Assembly (NCBI RefSeq): GCF_011761355.1
Contig: NZ_JAASRW010000001.1
Coordinates: forward strand, 1,054,001-1,118,000
Direction: 5' to 3'
Source of the DNA: Paenibacillus lupini
GTDB lineage: Bacteria > Bacillota > Bacilli > Paenibacillales > Paenibacillaceae
DNA length: 64,000 nucleotides
The notes under the pieces are model-generated. The model did not search any database and was not told the DNA's origin. It saw nothing but the letters and a program-made list of their open reading frames with translations. Made by a program: the position numbers and the translations under genes. Numbering within the stretch: position 1 is the first letter of the stretch; every line of letters begins with the position of its first letter. Below, piece by piece: positions 11,203 to 19,177 of the stretch.

Positions 11203-11880
11203 ATGGAGAAAAAAACTTTTGCCGGAATATTTGCTGTCAGCGCCACAATTACAGCTTTGCTTATCTCATTACATGAGTCGACAGATGCTTCTTCCTTTGA
11301 ACGTGCAATCAATGCAAACATAGCGGCTATTGAGACTAATTTAGAAAATGAACTTAATGACGGTACGAAATTGGCATTAAGCAGTAGTCCATATGACTAT
11401 ACGGAAGCATATAAAGAATACGATAACATCGTTAGTTTAGGTAATGACGCTTTACCATACATAGAGGAAATAATTGATGCTTCACCGGGCAGCGGATTGG
11501 TCGATTATATGCTCTCTTTGGCAGTGGAAGAAATTGCTAAGGTTGATTTGAAGAAATCCAATTTTCAATGGTCTACTGGAGATAGTTTCTCCCGTACATG
11601 GAAGAGTCACTTAAAGGAAATCCCTGCTAAAACCAAGCAAATTGCAGAATCAAACAATCCAGAAGCAGCCAAAAATGAAGAACTTAAAGAACTAGGGACT
11701 CCAGCAATCCCGTTCATTCTAGATGAGATAGAGAATGGACATGAAGAATTATTACCTGCAGCTGTTGACTTGATTGGTGATAAGCCTGAAACTTTGACCA
11801 GTCCTGCAGAGGTACAAGATTGGGTTGGGAAAGAGAGATTAAAATTTATAAAGCTAAAGCAATATGTTGAGAAAAAATAA
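11203..11880 (+). CDS. Hypothetical exported or membrane-anchored protein
   Basis: 225 residues with a short basic N terminus followed by a hydrophobic segment (about residues 6-23, FAGIFAVSATITALLISL) that could be a signal anchor or an uncleaved signal peptide. The rest is helical and polar; segments such as LGNDALPYIEEIIDA and LGTPAIPFILDEIENG look like short HEAT-type helical repeats. No catalytic motif is visible. It begins 22 bases after the previous gene, so the two are probably co-transcribed. The family is not recognised. Confidence 0.6.
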   Translation: MEKKTFAGIFAVSATITALLISLHESTDASSFERAINANIAAIETNLENELNDGTKLALSSSPYDYTEAYKEYDNIVSLGNDALPYIEEIIDASPGSGLVDYMLSLAVEEIAKVDLKKSNFQWSTGDSFSRTWKSHLKEIPAKTKQIAESNNPEAAKNEELKELGTPAIPFILDEIENGHEELLPAAVDLIGDKPETLTSPAEVQDWVGKERLKFIKLKQYVEKK

Positions 11881-11926
11881 GATCTTTGAATGAGAGCTTC
11901 AATTTAAAGTATCTTGTTCACCAGCC

Positions 11927-11955
11927 TTTACTGCCGAACATCCGTTTGGTATAGT
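11927..11955 (+). promoter_or_regulatory. Helicase promoter with a LexA-like (SOS) box in the spacer
   Basis: TTTACT (11927-11932), 17 bases, TATAGT (11950-11955). The spacer holds CGAACATCCGTTTG at 11935-11948, which fits the Bacillus LexA consensus core (GAAC, four bases, GTTY) with one deviation in the centre. A repressor here would cover the promoter. The next gene starts at 12001. Confidence 0.6.
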
Positions 11956-12000
11956 CGAGTTAATACTAATAATGGACCGGATAAGGGCGAGGAGAGCGGT

Positions 12001-14304
12001 ATGACGAAAACTGTGCATTTATCCGTACGATCGCTGGTCGAATATGCCTATCAAAGTGGAGATATCGAATCAGGCTTTAGATCTGCCACATCACTTCAGG
12101 AAGGGTCCCGCACACATCGGCAGATCCAACAACAGTATGGCGAGCAGGATGCAAAAGAGGTCTACGTATCGGCGGAGATTACTCGCGAGGACCTGTTGTT
12201 TGTTGTAGACGGCCGTTGCGACGGGCTGCTTCAGACGGAAGACGGGCTAACCATTGACGAAATTAAATCCTTTTCCGGGCGAGTGCCCGCCCTTATGGAA
12301 GAGACGTACCCCGTTCACTGGGCACAGGCGCAGTGTTATGCCTATATGGTTGCGAAGGACCGAGAGCTCGAATCGATGCGCGTTCAGTTGACTTACGTAC
12401 AAATAGACAACGGGGAAAGTCATCAATTCGTACGTACGATGACATTTATGGAGCTCGAGGAGTTCCTCCACGATATGGTTAATCGATATTATCCTTACGC
12501 CTCGTTAAAAAGCCAACATGCCGAGAAGCGAAATGCCAGCATTAAGGAACTGGGCTTCCCGTTTCCATCATATAGGGAGGGGCAGCGCAAGCTAGCAGCT
12601 TCCGTATATCAGACGGTATCGGATGGGCGCAAGCTGTTTGCAAAGGCACCAACTGGCATTGGCAAGACCATGTCAACGTTGTTTCCGGCAGTGAAAGCGA
12701 TTGGTGAAGGACTACTGCAGCGTCTCTTTTATTTGACAGCAAGGACAACAACGCGGGCTGCTGCGGAAGAGGCGCTTGAGATGCTGCGCGAAGGCGGTCT
12801 GCATCTGCATACCGTTACGCTCACTGCAAAGGATAAGGTGTGCTTTAAAGACGAGGTACGCTGTAGTGCCGAATTTTGCGAATATGCCAAAGGGTATTAT
12901 GACCGCGTTGGCCCTGCGCTACTTGATATGCTTGGTAACGAGACAGGGATGACGCGCGAAGTCATCGAGCGTTATGCCCGTAAACACCAGGTCTGTCCAT
13001 TCGAATTCTCGCTCGATGCTGCCTATGCGGCTGATGCGGTTGTCTGTGACTACAATTATATTTTCGATCCCCGAGTCAACCTAAAGCGGCTGTTCGAGGA
13101 GCAGAAACGGCAAACAACTCTACTTGTTGATGAAGCACACAACCTCGTCGATCGGGCGCGCGAGATGTATTCGGCCGAGCTGCAAAAAGCGGATTTTCTC
13201 GAGCTGCAACGCGCAAGCAAAAACATCCGCCCGCTTGTGTATCAATCGGCGAAGGCAGTGAACAAATATTTCATCGCGTTGCGTAAATCGATCGAAGAGA
13301 ATGACAGTAGCGCAGAAGACGTAGCTGCGGAGCGTGAATTTCCCGAGGAGCTGCTTGATCTCTTGGAGTCGCTTGTTAGCTCTGTAGAACAGCAGCTGGC
13401 GGCGGGGGATATAGATCCATTGTTGTCGGACGTCTATTTCGGCTGCCAGCATTTTTTACGCATAGCCAAGCTATACGATGAGCGATATATCACCTACGCT
13501 GAAAAAGAACGGAGCGACATTCGGTTGAAGCTGTTTTGCCTCGATCCGTCGCATCTACTTCGACAGTATGCTAAAGGCTACCGGGCACAAATTTTGTTCT
13601 CCGCGACGCTGTCGCCGCTTCATTATTTCATAGACATGCTGGGCGGAGACACTGAGACGGATTACTCTGTCGTCATTCCATCGCCATTCTCACCGGAGCA
13701 GCTCGATGTCCGGATTGAACGACTGTCAACCCGCTATCAGGACCGGGAGCGGACGATGGATCAAGTCGTTCGTTTACTTCACGAGATGGCCAGTCGTCAC
13801 CAGGGCAATATTCTCGTGTTCTTCCCATCTTACGCGTATTTGAACGGTGTATATGAACGGTTTATGGATTTGTGGGATAACGAAAAGGTAGAAGGTCGTA
13901 CACTCGTCCAGAGGTCAAATATGTCTGAGGATGAGCGAGAGACTTTTTTGGCCTCATTCGCAACCGGTAATAAAGGCACACTGATCGGGTTCGCCGTTAT
14001 GGGCGGCATTTTCTCGGAGGGTATCGATTTGGTTGGGGACCGATTGACCGGCGTTGCTATCGTCGGCGTTGGGCTGCCGCAGGTTGGGCCGGAACGGAAT
14101 ATTATCAAAAATTACTTCGACCACCAAGGGAAAAACGGTTTCGAATATGCCTATGTATTTCCCGGCATGAACAAGGTACTGCAGGCGGGAGGCCGGCTTA
14201 TCCGCTCGGAACAAGACCATGGAACGCTATTACTCATCGACGACCGATACACACAACCGCAGTATGCCAGACTTCTGCCTCCTGAGTGGCGGAGTATGTT
14301 CTGA
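12001..14304 (+). CDS. PD-(D/E)XK nuclease-like domain fused to an XPD/DinG-type iron-sulfur helicase
   Basis: 767 residues from the ATG at 12001, which GAGGAG precedes. The first 180 residues carry a RecB/Cas4-like PD-(D/E)XK core: Asp74 in VDGRCDGLL and Glu87-Ile-Lys89 in IDEIKSF. From about 205 there is a superfamily 2 helicase: Walker A KAPTGIGKT (215-223), four cysteines at about 281, 288, 293 and 332 spaced as in XPD iron-sulfur clusters, the DEAH box (377-380), VLFSATL, and motif VI in AGGRLIRSEQDHG. It should unwind DNA 5' to 3' and may cut it. The promoter has a LexA-like box, so a role in damage repair is likely. An upstream in-frame start at 11914 overlaps that promoter and is rejected. 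Confidence 0.88.
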   Translation: MTKTVHLSVRSLVEYAYQSGDIESGFRSATSLQEGSRTHRQIQQQYGEQDAKEVYVSAEITREDLLFVVDGRCDGLLQTEDGLTIDEIKSFSGRVPALMEETYPVHWAQAQCYAYMVAKDRELESMRVQLTYVQIDNGESHQFVRTMTFMELEEFLHDMVNRYYPYASLKSQHAEKRNASIKELGFPFPSYREGQRKLAASVYQTVSDGRKLFAKAPTGIGKTMSTLFPAVKAIGEGLLQRLFYLTARTTTRAAAEEALEMLREGGLHLHTVTLTAKDKVCFKDEVRCSAEFCEYAKGYYDRVGPALLDMLGNETGMTREVIERYARKHQVCPFEFSLDAAYAADAVVCDYNYIFDPRVNLKRLFEEQKRQTTLLVDEAHNLVDRAREMYSAELQKADFLELQRASKNIRPLVYQSAKAVNKYFIALRKSIEENDSSAEDVAAEREFPEELLDLLESLVSSVEQQLAAGDIDPLLSDVYFGCQHFLRIAKLYDERYITYAEKERSDIRLKLFCLDPSHLLRQYAKGYRAQILFSATLSPLHYFIDMLGGDTETDYSVVIPSPFSPEQLDVRIERLSTRYQDRERTMDQVVRLLHEMASRHQGNILVFFPSYAYLNGVYERFMDLWDNEKVEGRTLVQRSNMSEDERETFLASFATGNKGTLIGFAVMGGIFSEGIDLVGDRLTGVAIVGVGLPQVGPERNIIKNYFDHQGKNGFEYAYVFPGMNKVLQAGGRLIRSEQDHGTLLLIDDRYTQPQYARLLPPEWRSMF

Positions 14305-14343
14305 AAATTGGAAGTTGAAATACGGTAGTTAATTGTCGCATGA

Positions 14344-14368
14344 AAGTCGCATATTCTGCGGCTTTTTT
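14344..14368 (+). terminator. First of two terminators after the helicase
   Basis: AAGTCGCA and TGCGGCTT pair (one wobble) around a 5-base loop, with a T run to 14368. Confidence 0.7.
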
Positions 14369-14375
14369 CTTTTCA

Positions 14376-14402
14376 GTCCAGCGGTGGCGCTGGATTTTTT
14401 TA
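14376..14402 (+). terminator. Second of two terminators after the helicase
   Basis: TCCAGCG and CGCTGGA pair around a 4-base loop and seven T follow. It separates the helicase from the next SOS-type promoter. Confidence 0.8.
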
Positions 14403-14406
14403 TACC

Positions 14407-14453
14407 TTGTAACAAGAACGTATGTTTGGTGTATAATAAGAACAAACGTTCTT
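14407..14453 (+). promoter_or_regulatory. Promoter flanked by two LexA-like (SOS) boxes
   Basis: The -10 TATAAT lies at 14432-14437 with a possible -35 TTGTAA at 14407-14412. One box, GAACGTATGTTT (14416-14427), lies upstream of the -10 and a second, GAACAAACGTTC (14440-14451), lies just downstream. Both fit the Bacillus LexA core GAAC-RNRY-GTTY exactly. The pair brackets the -10 element. Confidence 0.75.
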
Positions 14454-14467
14454 GCGAGGTGGAGCGA

Positions 14468-14665
14468 ATGGAGAAGTTTATTGGCAAGGTTGTGCAGCTT
14501 ATTTATATCGATCGGAAACGTGAGGTTAGTATTCGGAACGTGCGTGTTATCTCGGTTAAAGGTGGCCAGCTAAAGGCATATTGCTACCAGGCACTAGCCA
14601 TTCGTATTTTTAATCTTGATCGCATTGTGGACCTTGAAATAGCACAAAGAATAGAGGGGGCTTAA
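14468..14665 (+). CDS. WYL-like mini-protein, first gene of a putative SOS operon
   Basis: 65 residues. The protein resembles an isolated half of a WYL-type beta barrel: VVQLIYIDRKREVSIRNVRV, a turn and then the ARxFxLDRI-like end ALAIRIFNLDRIVDLEI. WYL domains usually sit behind a helix-turn-helix in one polypeptide; here the winged-helix part is a separate gene starting two bases downstream. The YolD proteins found with SOS polymerases are also WYL-like, which fits the two LexA-like boxes in its promoter. GAGGTGGAGCG precedes the ATG at 14468. Longer upstream starts run through the promoter and are rejected. The function is not known. Confidence 0.7.
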   Translation: MEKFIGKVVQLIYIDRKREVSIRNVRVISVKGGQLKAYCYQALAIRIFNLDRIVDLEIAQRIEGA

Positions 14666-14666
14666 A

Positions 14667-14882
14667 ATGTTAAACGACACGGAGCGTAAGCTGCTGCGGA
14701 TCCTTTTCAACCGGAACGGCCATCAGAATACACGTATACTTATCCCTGAATTGGCACGTTTAGCTGGCCGGGAAACCGGCCAGATTCGAAAGGCACTGGA
14801 GCGTTTGCATGAGGAACGATTTATTGAATGGGAAAGTGATTATGCAAAGGTCATCCCAGGATGGCAGCTTTATGCAAAATGA
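14667..14882 (+). CDS. Small winged-helix protein, second gene of a putative SOS operon
   Basis: 71 residues forming a single winged-helix DNA-binding domain: helix 1 TERKLLRILFNRNG, helix 2 ILIPELARLAG, a recognition helix GQIRKALERLHEERF and a short wing (IEWESDYAKVIPG). The ATG lies one base after the stop of the WYL-like gene, with AGAGGGGG as ribosome site, so the two are translated together. The simplest idea is that the two mini-proteins form a split HTH-WYL regulator, with the first sensing a nucleic acid or nucleotide and the second binding DNA. This is inference. Confidence 0.7.
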   Translation: MLNDTERKLLRILFNRNGHQNTRILIPELARLAGRETGQIRKALERLHEERFIEWESDYAKVIPGWQLYAK

Positions 14883-14908
14883 GCACTGTTCACTGAAAAT
14901 GGAGTTGC

Positions 14909-15334
14909 TTACTCACCATTGATCACAAATTGTTCAATACGTGTTTTAATGGAATCTCTGACGGTGCGGAATTGTTCCATGATTTCTTCTTCCGTACCTG
15001 TTGCTTTGGCAGGGTCATCAAATCCCCAGTGCCACTTGATAACATTAGGGTTCATAATGGCAGGGCAGTGTTCATCAGCATGACCGCAAAGTGTGATGAC
15101 ATACGTAGCACGATTCAATATTTCTGGATTAATAACGTCTGAGCTATTACCGCTAATATCTACACCGGCATCGTGCATCACTTGGACTGCCCTAGGATTC
15201 AATCCATGAGCCTCAAGACCAGCGCTTTTTACTTCGAATTTATCTCCACCAATGGCATTCAAAAAGCCGTCAGCGATTTGGCTGCGGCATGAATTACCTG
15301 TACATAGAAAATAAACAAGTGGTTTGTTAGACAT
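14909..15334 (-). CDS. arsC: Thioredoxin-coupled arsenate reductase
   Basis: 141 residues of the low-molecular-weight phosphatase-fold ArsC family of Gram-positive bacteria. It reduces arsenate to arsenite with electrons from thioredoxin. The P-loop CTGNSCR holds catalytic Cys11 and Arg17, and the two relay cysteines are Cys83 and Cys90 in [10 protein letters not shown], so the full Cys cascade is present. It is the last gene of arsR-arsB-arsC on the minus strand, 35 bases after arsB. AAAGGAG precedes the ATG. Arsenite produced here is exported by the neighbouring ArsB. Confidence 0.95.
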   Translation of the reverse strand: MSNKPLVYFLCTGNSCRSQIADGFLNAIGGDKFEVKSAGLEAHGLNPRAVQVMHDAGVDISGNSSDVINPEILNRATYVITLCGHADEHCPAIMNPNVIKWHWGFDDPAKATGTEEEIMEQFRTVRDSIKTRIEQFVINGE

Positions 15335-15369
15335 TTTAAAACTCCTTTGGAATGTAATTTTAATTTGAT

Positions 15370-16662
15370 TTAACCTACAACTTTAAGCCAGAGATAGAGC
15401 CCAGATAAAGTAATAAACAGGACCGGTACCGTTAGGATAATACCCGTTTTAAAGTAAGCTCCCCAGGAAATCTTAACACCTTTACTGGACAGTACATGCA
15501 GCCAGAGCAGGGTAGCGAGCGAACCAATAGGAGTGATTTTTGGACCTAAGTCAGAGCCAATCACATTCGCATACACGAATGCTTCATGAAGCACGCCTGT
15601 AGAATTCGTATTATCAATTGCAAGTGCATTTATCATTACTGTTGGCATGTTGTTCATGATCGAAGAGAGGACAGCGGCTATAAATCCAGATCCAACTGTG
15701 GCTACAAATAAGCCTTGATCGCCGACCCATTTAAATACATCGCCTAGTTCATCTGTCAATCCAACATTTCGGAGACCGTATACAACGACATACATCCCGA
15801 TAGAGAAGGTGACAACTGCCCATGGCGCACCTTTTACGAGCTTCCAGGTATGGATCTCACGACTTTGGCGGGCAAGCAGCAAGAAGATGATAGCTGCAGC
15901 TCCAGCGATAACAGAAACCGGTACGTTAATGAACTCACTTGTTAAATAAGCGATTAGAAGAACAGCAAGGATAATCCAGGAGATTTTGAATAGTCGCATA
16001 TCCTTGATCGCTTCAACCGGTTTCTTTAATTGTGCCAAGTCATATTGCTTCGGTATGCTTTTCCGGTAGAAGAGAAAGAGCACAAGTAAACTCGCCGCAA
16101 CAGAGAAGAGGGTAGGAACGATCATACGACTAGCATATTCCGCGAATCCTACGTCAAAAAAGTCTGATGACACGATATTCACCAAGTTACTAACGACAAG
16201 TGGAAGGGAAGCTGTATCTGAAATAAATCCGCTTGCCATAATAAATGGAAGAATCATGCGTTCATCAAATTTCAACGCCCGGACCATGGCTAGAACAATA
16301 GGTGTTAAGATAAGAGCTGCACCATCGTTTGCGAAAAAAGCAGCAACTGCCGCACCCAATAAAATGACATACACGAACATCAAATGACCGTTACCTTTGG
16401 CGGCTCTAGCCATGTGAAGTGCTGCCCATTCAAAGAAACCAATCTCATCAAGAATGAGTGAGATTAGAATAACTGCAACGAACGCTAGAGTAGCGTTCCA
16501 TACCATTTGAGTTACATCCCACACATCATGAAAATTGACAACACCAAAAAGGAGTGCGACTACAGCACCGCCACATGCAGACCAACCAATATTGAGACCT
16601 TTTGGCTGCCAAATGACGAAAACTAACGTAACTAAAAAAATGATTGATGCGATAGCCAGCAT
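15370..16662 (-). CDS. arsB: Arsenite efflux membrane protein ArsB
   Basis: 430 residues with about 11-12 membrane segments, of the ArsB family (ion transporter superfamily) and of normal length. Recognisable parts include [40 protein letters not shown] and the C-terminal [23 protein letters not shown]. It exports arsenite or antimonite, using the proton gradient on its own or ATP if paired with ArsA; no arsA is present. The start follows AGGAGG and lies 14 bases after arsR. It is regulated with arsR as one minus-strand operon. Confidence 0.95.
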   Translation of the reverse strand: MLAIASIIFLVTLVFVIWQPKGLNIGWSACGGAVVALLFGVVNFHDVWDVTQMVWNATLAFVAVILISLILDEIGFFEWAALHMARAAKGNGHLMFVYVILLGAAVAAFFANDGAALILTPIVLAMVRALKFDERMILPFIMASGFISDTASLPLVVSNLVNIVSSDFFDVGFAEYASRMIVPTLFSVAASLLVLFLFYRKSIPKQYDLAQLKKPVEAIKDMRLFKISWIILAVLLIAYLTSEFINVPVSVIAGAAAIIFLLLARQSREIHTWKLVKGAPWAVVTFSIGMYVVVYGLRNVGLTDELGDVFKWVGDQGLFVATVGSGFIAAVLSSIMNNMPTVMINALAIDNTNSTGVLHEAFVYANVIGSDLGPKITPIGSLATLLWLHVLSSKGVKISWGAYFKTGIILTVPVLFITLSGLYLWLKVVG

Positions 16663-16676
16663 AAAAGCCTCCTGGT

Positions 16677-16985
16677 TTAAGTACAGCCTTTAACTGCGTT
16701 AATTTTCTCTTGCATAGATGGAAGCTGATCGATAAGCTGCTTCAAATAATCTTTATCATCTAAGTTTAAAGAATAATAAATCCATTGGCTTCGGCGCTCC
16801 TCGTTAATTAGACCGCCCATTCTAAGTTTTTTCAAATGTTGGCTAATATTAGGTTGAGTAGTTTCTAAAATTTCAACGATATCACAGACACACATCTCCC
16901 GATGCCGCAGAAGCGCCATAATGGTCAACCTGGTTTTATCAGAGAGAAGCTTAAGAGTATCGGAGAGTTCCTCAATCGTTTGCAA
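16677..16985 (-). CDS. arsR: ArsR family arsenic-responsive repressor
   Basis: 102 residues starting at a TTG preceded by AAAGGGGGC. It is a compact winged helix: [26 protein letters not shown] with the metal-binding pair Cys32 and Cys34 in the classical CVC motif, then the recognition helix [18 protein letters not shown] and the wing [10 protein letters not shown]. As(III) or Sb(III) binding to the cysteines releases DNA and induces the operon. It leads arsR-arsB-arsC. A candidate operator lies about 60 bases upstream of its start. Confidence 0.93.
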   Translation of the reverse strand: MQTIEELSDTLKLLSDKTRLTIMALLRHREMCVCDIVEILETTQPNISQHLKKLRMGGLINEERRSQWIYYSLNLDDKDYLKQLIDQLPSMQEKINAVKGCT

Positions 16986-17047
16986 ATTCTTGCCCCCTTT
17001 CAGTAACTAGCTTGCTGATCATAGGGTTATTATATACGCGGTTAATT

Positions 17048-17067
17048 ATATAAGTAAATAATTATAT
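17048..17067 (-). promoter_or_regulatory. Candidate ArsR operator
   Basis: ATATAA and TTATAT form an inverted repeat around an 8-base spacer within a very AT-rich promoter region upstream of arsR. ArsR sites are AT-rich dyads of this size, but AT-rich DNA gives such repeats by chance. Confidence 0.4.
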
Positions 17068-17129
17068 TAGTGAATACTAATTTAAAAATGAGTTAACAAA
17101 CGTTAACATTGTGAAAACAAAGAGGGGAT

Positions 17130-17162
17130 ACAATAAAAGGCTTCTGCATTGTGCAGAAGCCT
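17130..17162 (-). terminator. Intrinsic terminator after the flavoprotein gene
   Basis: Read on the minus strand, AGGCTTCTGCA pairs perfectly with its complement around a 3-base loop and is followed by TTTTATTG. It ends the marR-flavoprotein unit before the ars operon promoter. Confidence 0.85.
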
Positions 17163-17171
17163 CTCTATTCC

Positions 17172-18569
17172 TTAACATTCTGTATTCGAATCACTTGATA
17201 CCGATGTATTTTTTGTGCTGCAGCAATTACTCTTAACAGTTGTTATTGCGATTGGTCTAATAGTTATCTTCTTAGGGGATGGAGTGCAGCAACTGCTGTT
17301 TTCATTCATTTCTAGTGACTTGGATACAGAACAGACGCCTGTCTCCGATAGATGAAGTTTCACTTCACGTGCAGCTTCAAAATCGCCAGCTAATGCTGCC
17401 ACAACACTGCGAACTTGTTCATATCCTGTAGCCAATAAGAATGTTGGGGCACGGCCGTAACTTTTTGATCCGACAATATAAAAGTCTTTCTCAGGCTGAC
17501 GAAGTTCCGCTTCACCATGTGGGCGAACGGTGCCACAGCTGTGAATATTAGGATCAATTAATTCAGCTAATTGTGGGACGGATTCCACAGCGGTATCAGC
17601 TGCATAACGTAACTCAGAAAGGAAGCTAAAGTTTGGCCTAGCCCCTGTAGCTACTATGACCTCATCAATTTTATCAATAGCATAAGTCTTATCTAATTTT
17701 GTTCCATGCAGAGACAAGGTATCAAGGTTTCTCTTTATCTGATCGATAAGAAATGGGGTGTGTACTTGTACATTACCTGATTGTACATAGTGGTTAGCCA
17801 GCGTGCCTAGTGCCCCGCGTGCCGGAAGACCATCGTTTTCTCCTCCACCAAAGACATCCGCGACTTTATGTTTCCTTAGCACCCAATGTATGGTTGTTTC
17901 AGGGATCTCCATTTTCAATTCATTCAATAAGGTAAGTGCTTGTATAGCGGAGTGGCCACTACCAACAACAACGATGTTTCTCCCTGCATAACGTTCTTTA
18001 TACACACCTAAAATATCTGGAATACCATACTGAATGTGATCTTTATAATCGATTTCACCGTCTGCAGGAAGACCACTCGTGCTCATCGGGTTAGGTGTAA
18101 GCCATGTTCCCGTGGCATCTATAACTGAAGAAGCCTCTATACGTAATAATTTCCCGTGTTGCTCATATTCGATAATAAAAGCGGCAAGATTCCGGCCGGC
18201 TGTCTTCATTTTATCGAATCCTTTTCGATAAATGGCTTTAACCGTTGAATTAAGATAAATATGGGGGTGTAATTGCTTCAATTGTGCTAGTGGGAACAGA
18301 TACTCATTTACTAATTCCTGCCCAGTAGGCATATGACCTTTCGCTGGAGATTGCCAACCAGTCTCTAATAGAAGCTCCTTTGCAGCTGAATCCATGTTAA
18401 ACTCCCAAGGGGAAAACATTCTTACATGTTTCCAACTTAGTACAGAGGATGCGATCTGAGCACCTTTTTCGAATAAAATAAAAGGCATGTTTCTCTTTAC
18501 CAGCTGAGCAGCAGCAGCTAACGCTACTGGACCTCCACCTATAATAGCTGTAGGCAATTGTTTATTCAT
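17172..18569 (-). CDS. FAD/NAD(P)-binding flavoprotein monooxygenase-like, with a Cys-rich tail
   Basis: 465 residues with two dinucleotide-binding motifs: IIGGGPVAL at residues 9-17 for FAD and VVVGSGHSAIQAL near 200 for NAD(P)H, plus VIDATGTW and VATGARPN. This is the layout of flavin monooxygenases, including ArsO/ArsV-type proteins of ars clusters. The last 55 residues are an extension with Cys413, the pairs Cys427-428 and Cys449-450, and a terminal Cys465, which looks like a thiol trap for a soft metal or metalloid. It is downstream of a Cys-rich MarR regulator, and the repressor-like palindrome TTGCA-N3-TGCAA lies 26 bases before its start. The function in organoarsenical or arsenite chemistry is inference. 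Confidence 0.75.
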   Translation of the reverse strand: MNKQLPTAIIGGGPVALAAAAQLVKRNMPFILFEKGAQIASSVLSWKHVRMFSPWEFNMDSAAKELLLETGWQSPAKGHMPTGQELVNEYLFPLAQLKQLHPHIYLNSTVKAIYRKGFDKMKTAGRNLAAFIIEYEQHGKLLRIEASSVIDATGTWLTPNPMSTSGLPADGEIDYKDHIQYGIPDILGVYKERYAGRNIVVVGSGHSAIQALTLLNELKMEIPETTIHWVLRKHKVADVFGGGENDGLPARGALGTLANHYVQSGNVQVHTPFLIDQIKRNLDTLSLHGTKLDKTYAIDKIDEVIVATGARPNFSFLSELRYAADTAVESVPQLAELIDPNIHSCGTVRPHGEAELRQPEKDFYIVGSKSYGRAPTFLLATGYEQVRSVVAALAGDFEAAREVKLHLSETGVCSVSKSLEMNENSSCCTPSPKKITIRPIAITTVKSNCCSTKNTSVSSDSNTEC

Positions 18570-18594
18570 GTTTCAATTCCTCCTTATTTTTTAT

Positions 18595-18607
18595 TTGCAT
18601 TTTGCAA
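18595..18607. promoter_or_regulatory. Candidate MarR operator, copy 2 (before the flavoprotein)
   Basis: TTGCA-TTT-TGCAA followed on the plus strand by GTATA. The same 5-3-5 palindrome with the same flank recurs at 19119-19131 before marR and arsN. It lies between marR and the flavoprotein gene. Confidence 0.6.
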
Positions 18608-18632
18608 GTATAACTCAATGTGTAAGCCTCCA

Positions 18633-19082
18633 TTATTTTGGAGGCACACAACAATCAGGTGATTTTCGCATTGCATCATTAAACAATTCAATGGAGCGTA
18701 GTACTGTTTCTCGCTCAAATTCACTCATCGTGGAAAGGACACCGTTAAGCTGAGCATTTACGGTAAGGTTAATAGCATTTTCAACATGTAAACCTTCAGG
18801 CGTTAGTGACAAAATATTAATACGATTATCAGAAGGATGGGGGGTTTTCTTTAATAATCCTTTTTCAGACAATGTTTTAACCTGCCTGCTGAAAGTTGTG
18901 ATGTCCATTCCCAGTGCACCTGCAACATCCTGCATGGAGGGATTATGCTGTCGATTAACTTCATATAGGATGTGACTTTGTACTAGCGATACCTCTTGAC
19001 CGCAACAGGAATCACAGCATTGTTCATTTAACAAACCGAAATTTCGGGACAAGATCTGAAACATATTCCTCACATTTTCCAT
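18633..19082 (-). CDS. MarR family regulator with N- and C-terminal cysteine pairs
   Basis: 149 residues. The central winged helix is clear: SLVQSHILYEV, MQDVAGALGMD, the recognition helix ITTFSRQVKTLSEKGLL and the wing HPSDNRINILSLTPEG. Unusually, two Cys pairs sit in the N-terminal dimer helix (Cys22-Cys23 and Cys26-Cys27 in QCCDSCCGQE) and another pair near the C terminus (Cys144-Cys145 in DCCVPPK). These could bind As(III), another soft metal or an organoarsenical. I prefer the second ATG, 8 bases after AGGAGG, over the first, which is only 2 bases away. It is followed by the flavoprotein gene and is divergent from arsN. Confidence 0.85.
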   Translation of the reverse strand: MENVRNMFQILSRNFGLLNEQCCDSCCGQEVSLVQSHILYEVNRQHNPSMQDVAGALGMDITTFSRQVKTLSEKGLLKKTPHPSDNRINILSLTPEGLHVENAINLTVNAQLNGVLSTMSEFERETVLRSIELFNDAMRKSPDCCVPPK

Positions 19083-19118
19083 TTGCATGACCTCCTGAGT
19101 TATTTATAACATTATTAT

Positions 19119-19146
19119 TTGCAGTTTGCAAGTATATATGTATAAT
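19119..19146. promoter_or_regulatory. Divergent promoters and MarR operator between marR and arsN
   Basis: Plus strand: TTGCAG (19119-19124), 16 bases, TATAAT (19141-19146) for arsN. Minus strand: TTGCAA, 17 bases, TATAAA for marR. Both -35 elements overlap the palindrome TTGCA-GTT-TGCAA at 19119-19131, so one bound repressor would shut both directions. Confidence 0.65.
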
Positions 19147-19177
19147 CGATTTTATAACACAAGCAGGAGGGAAACTA

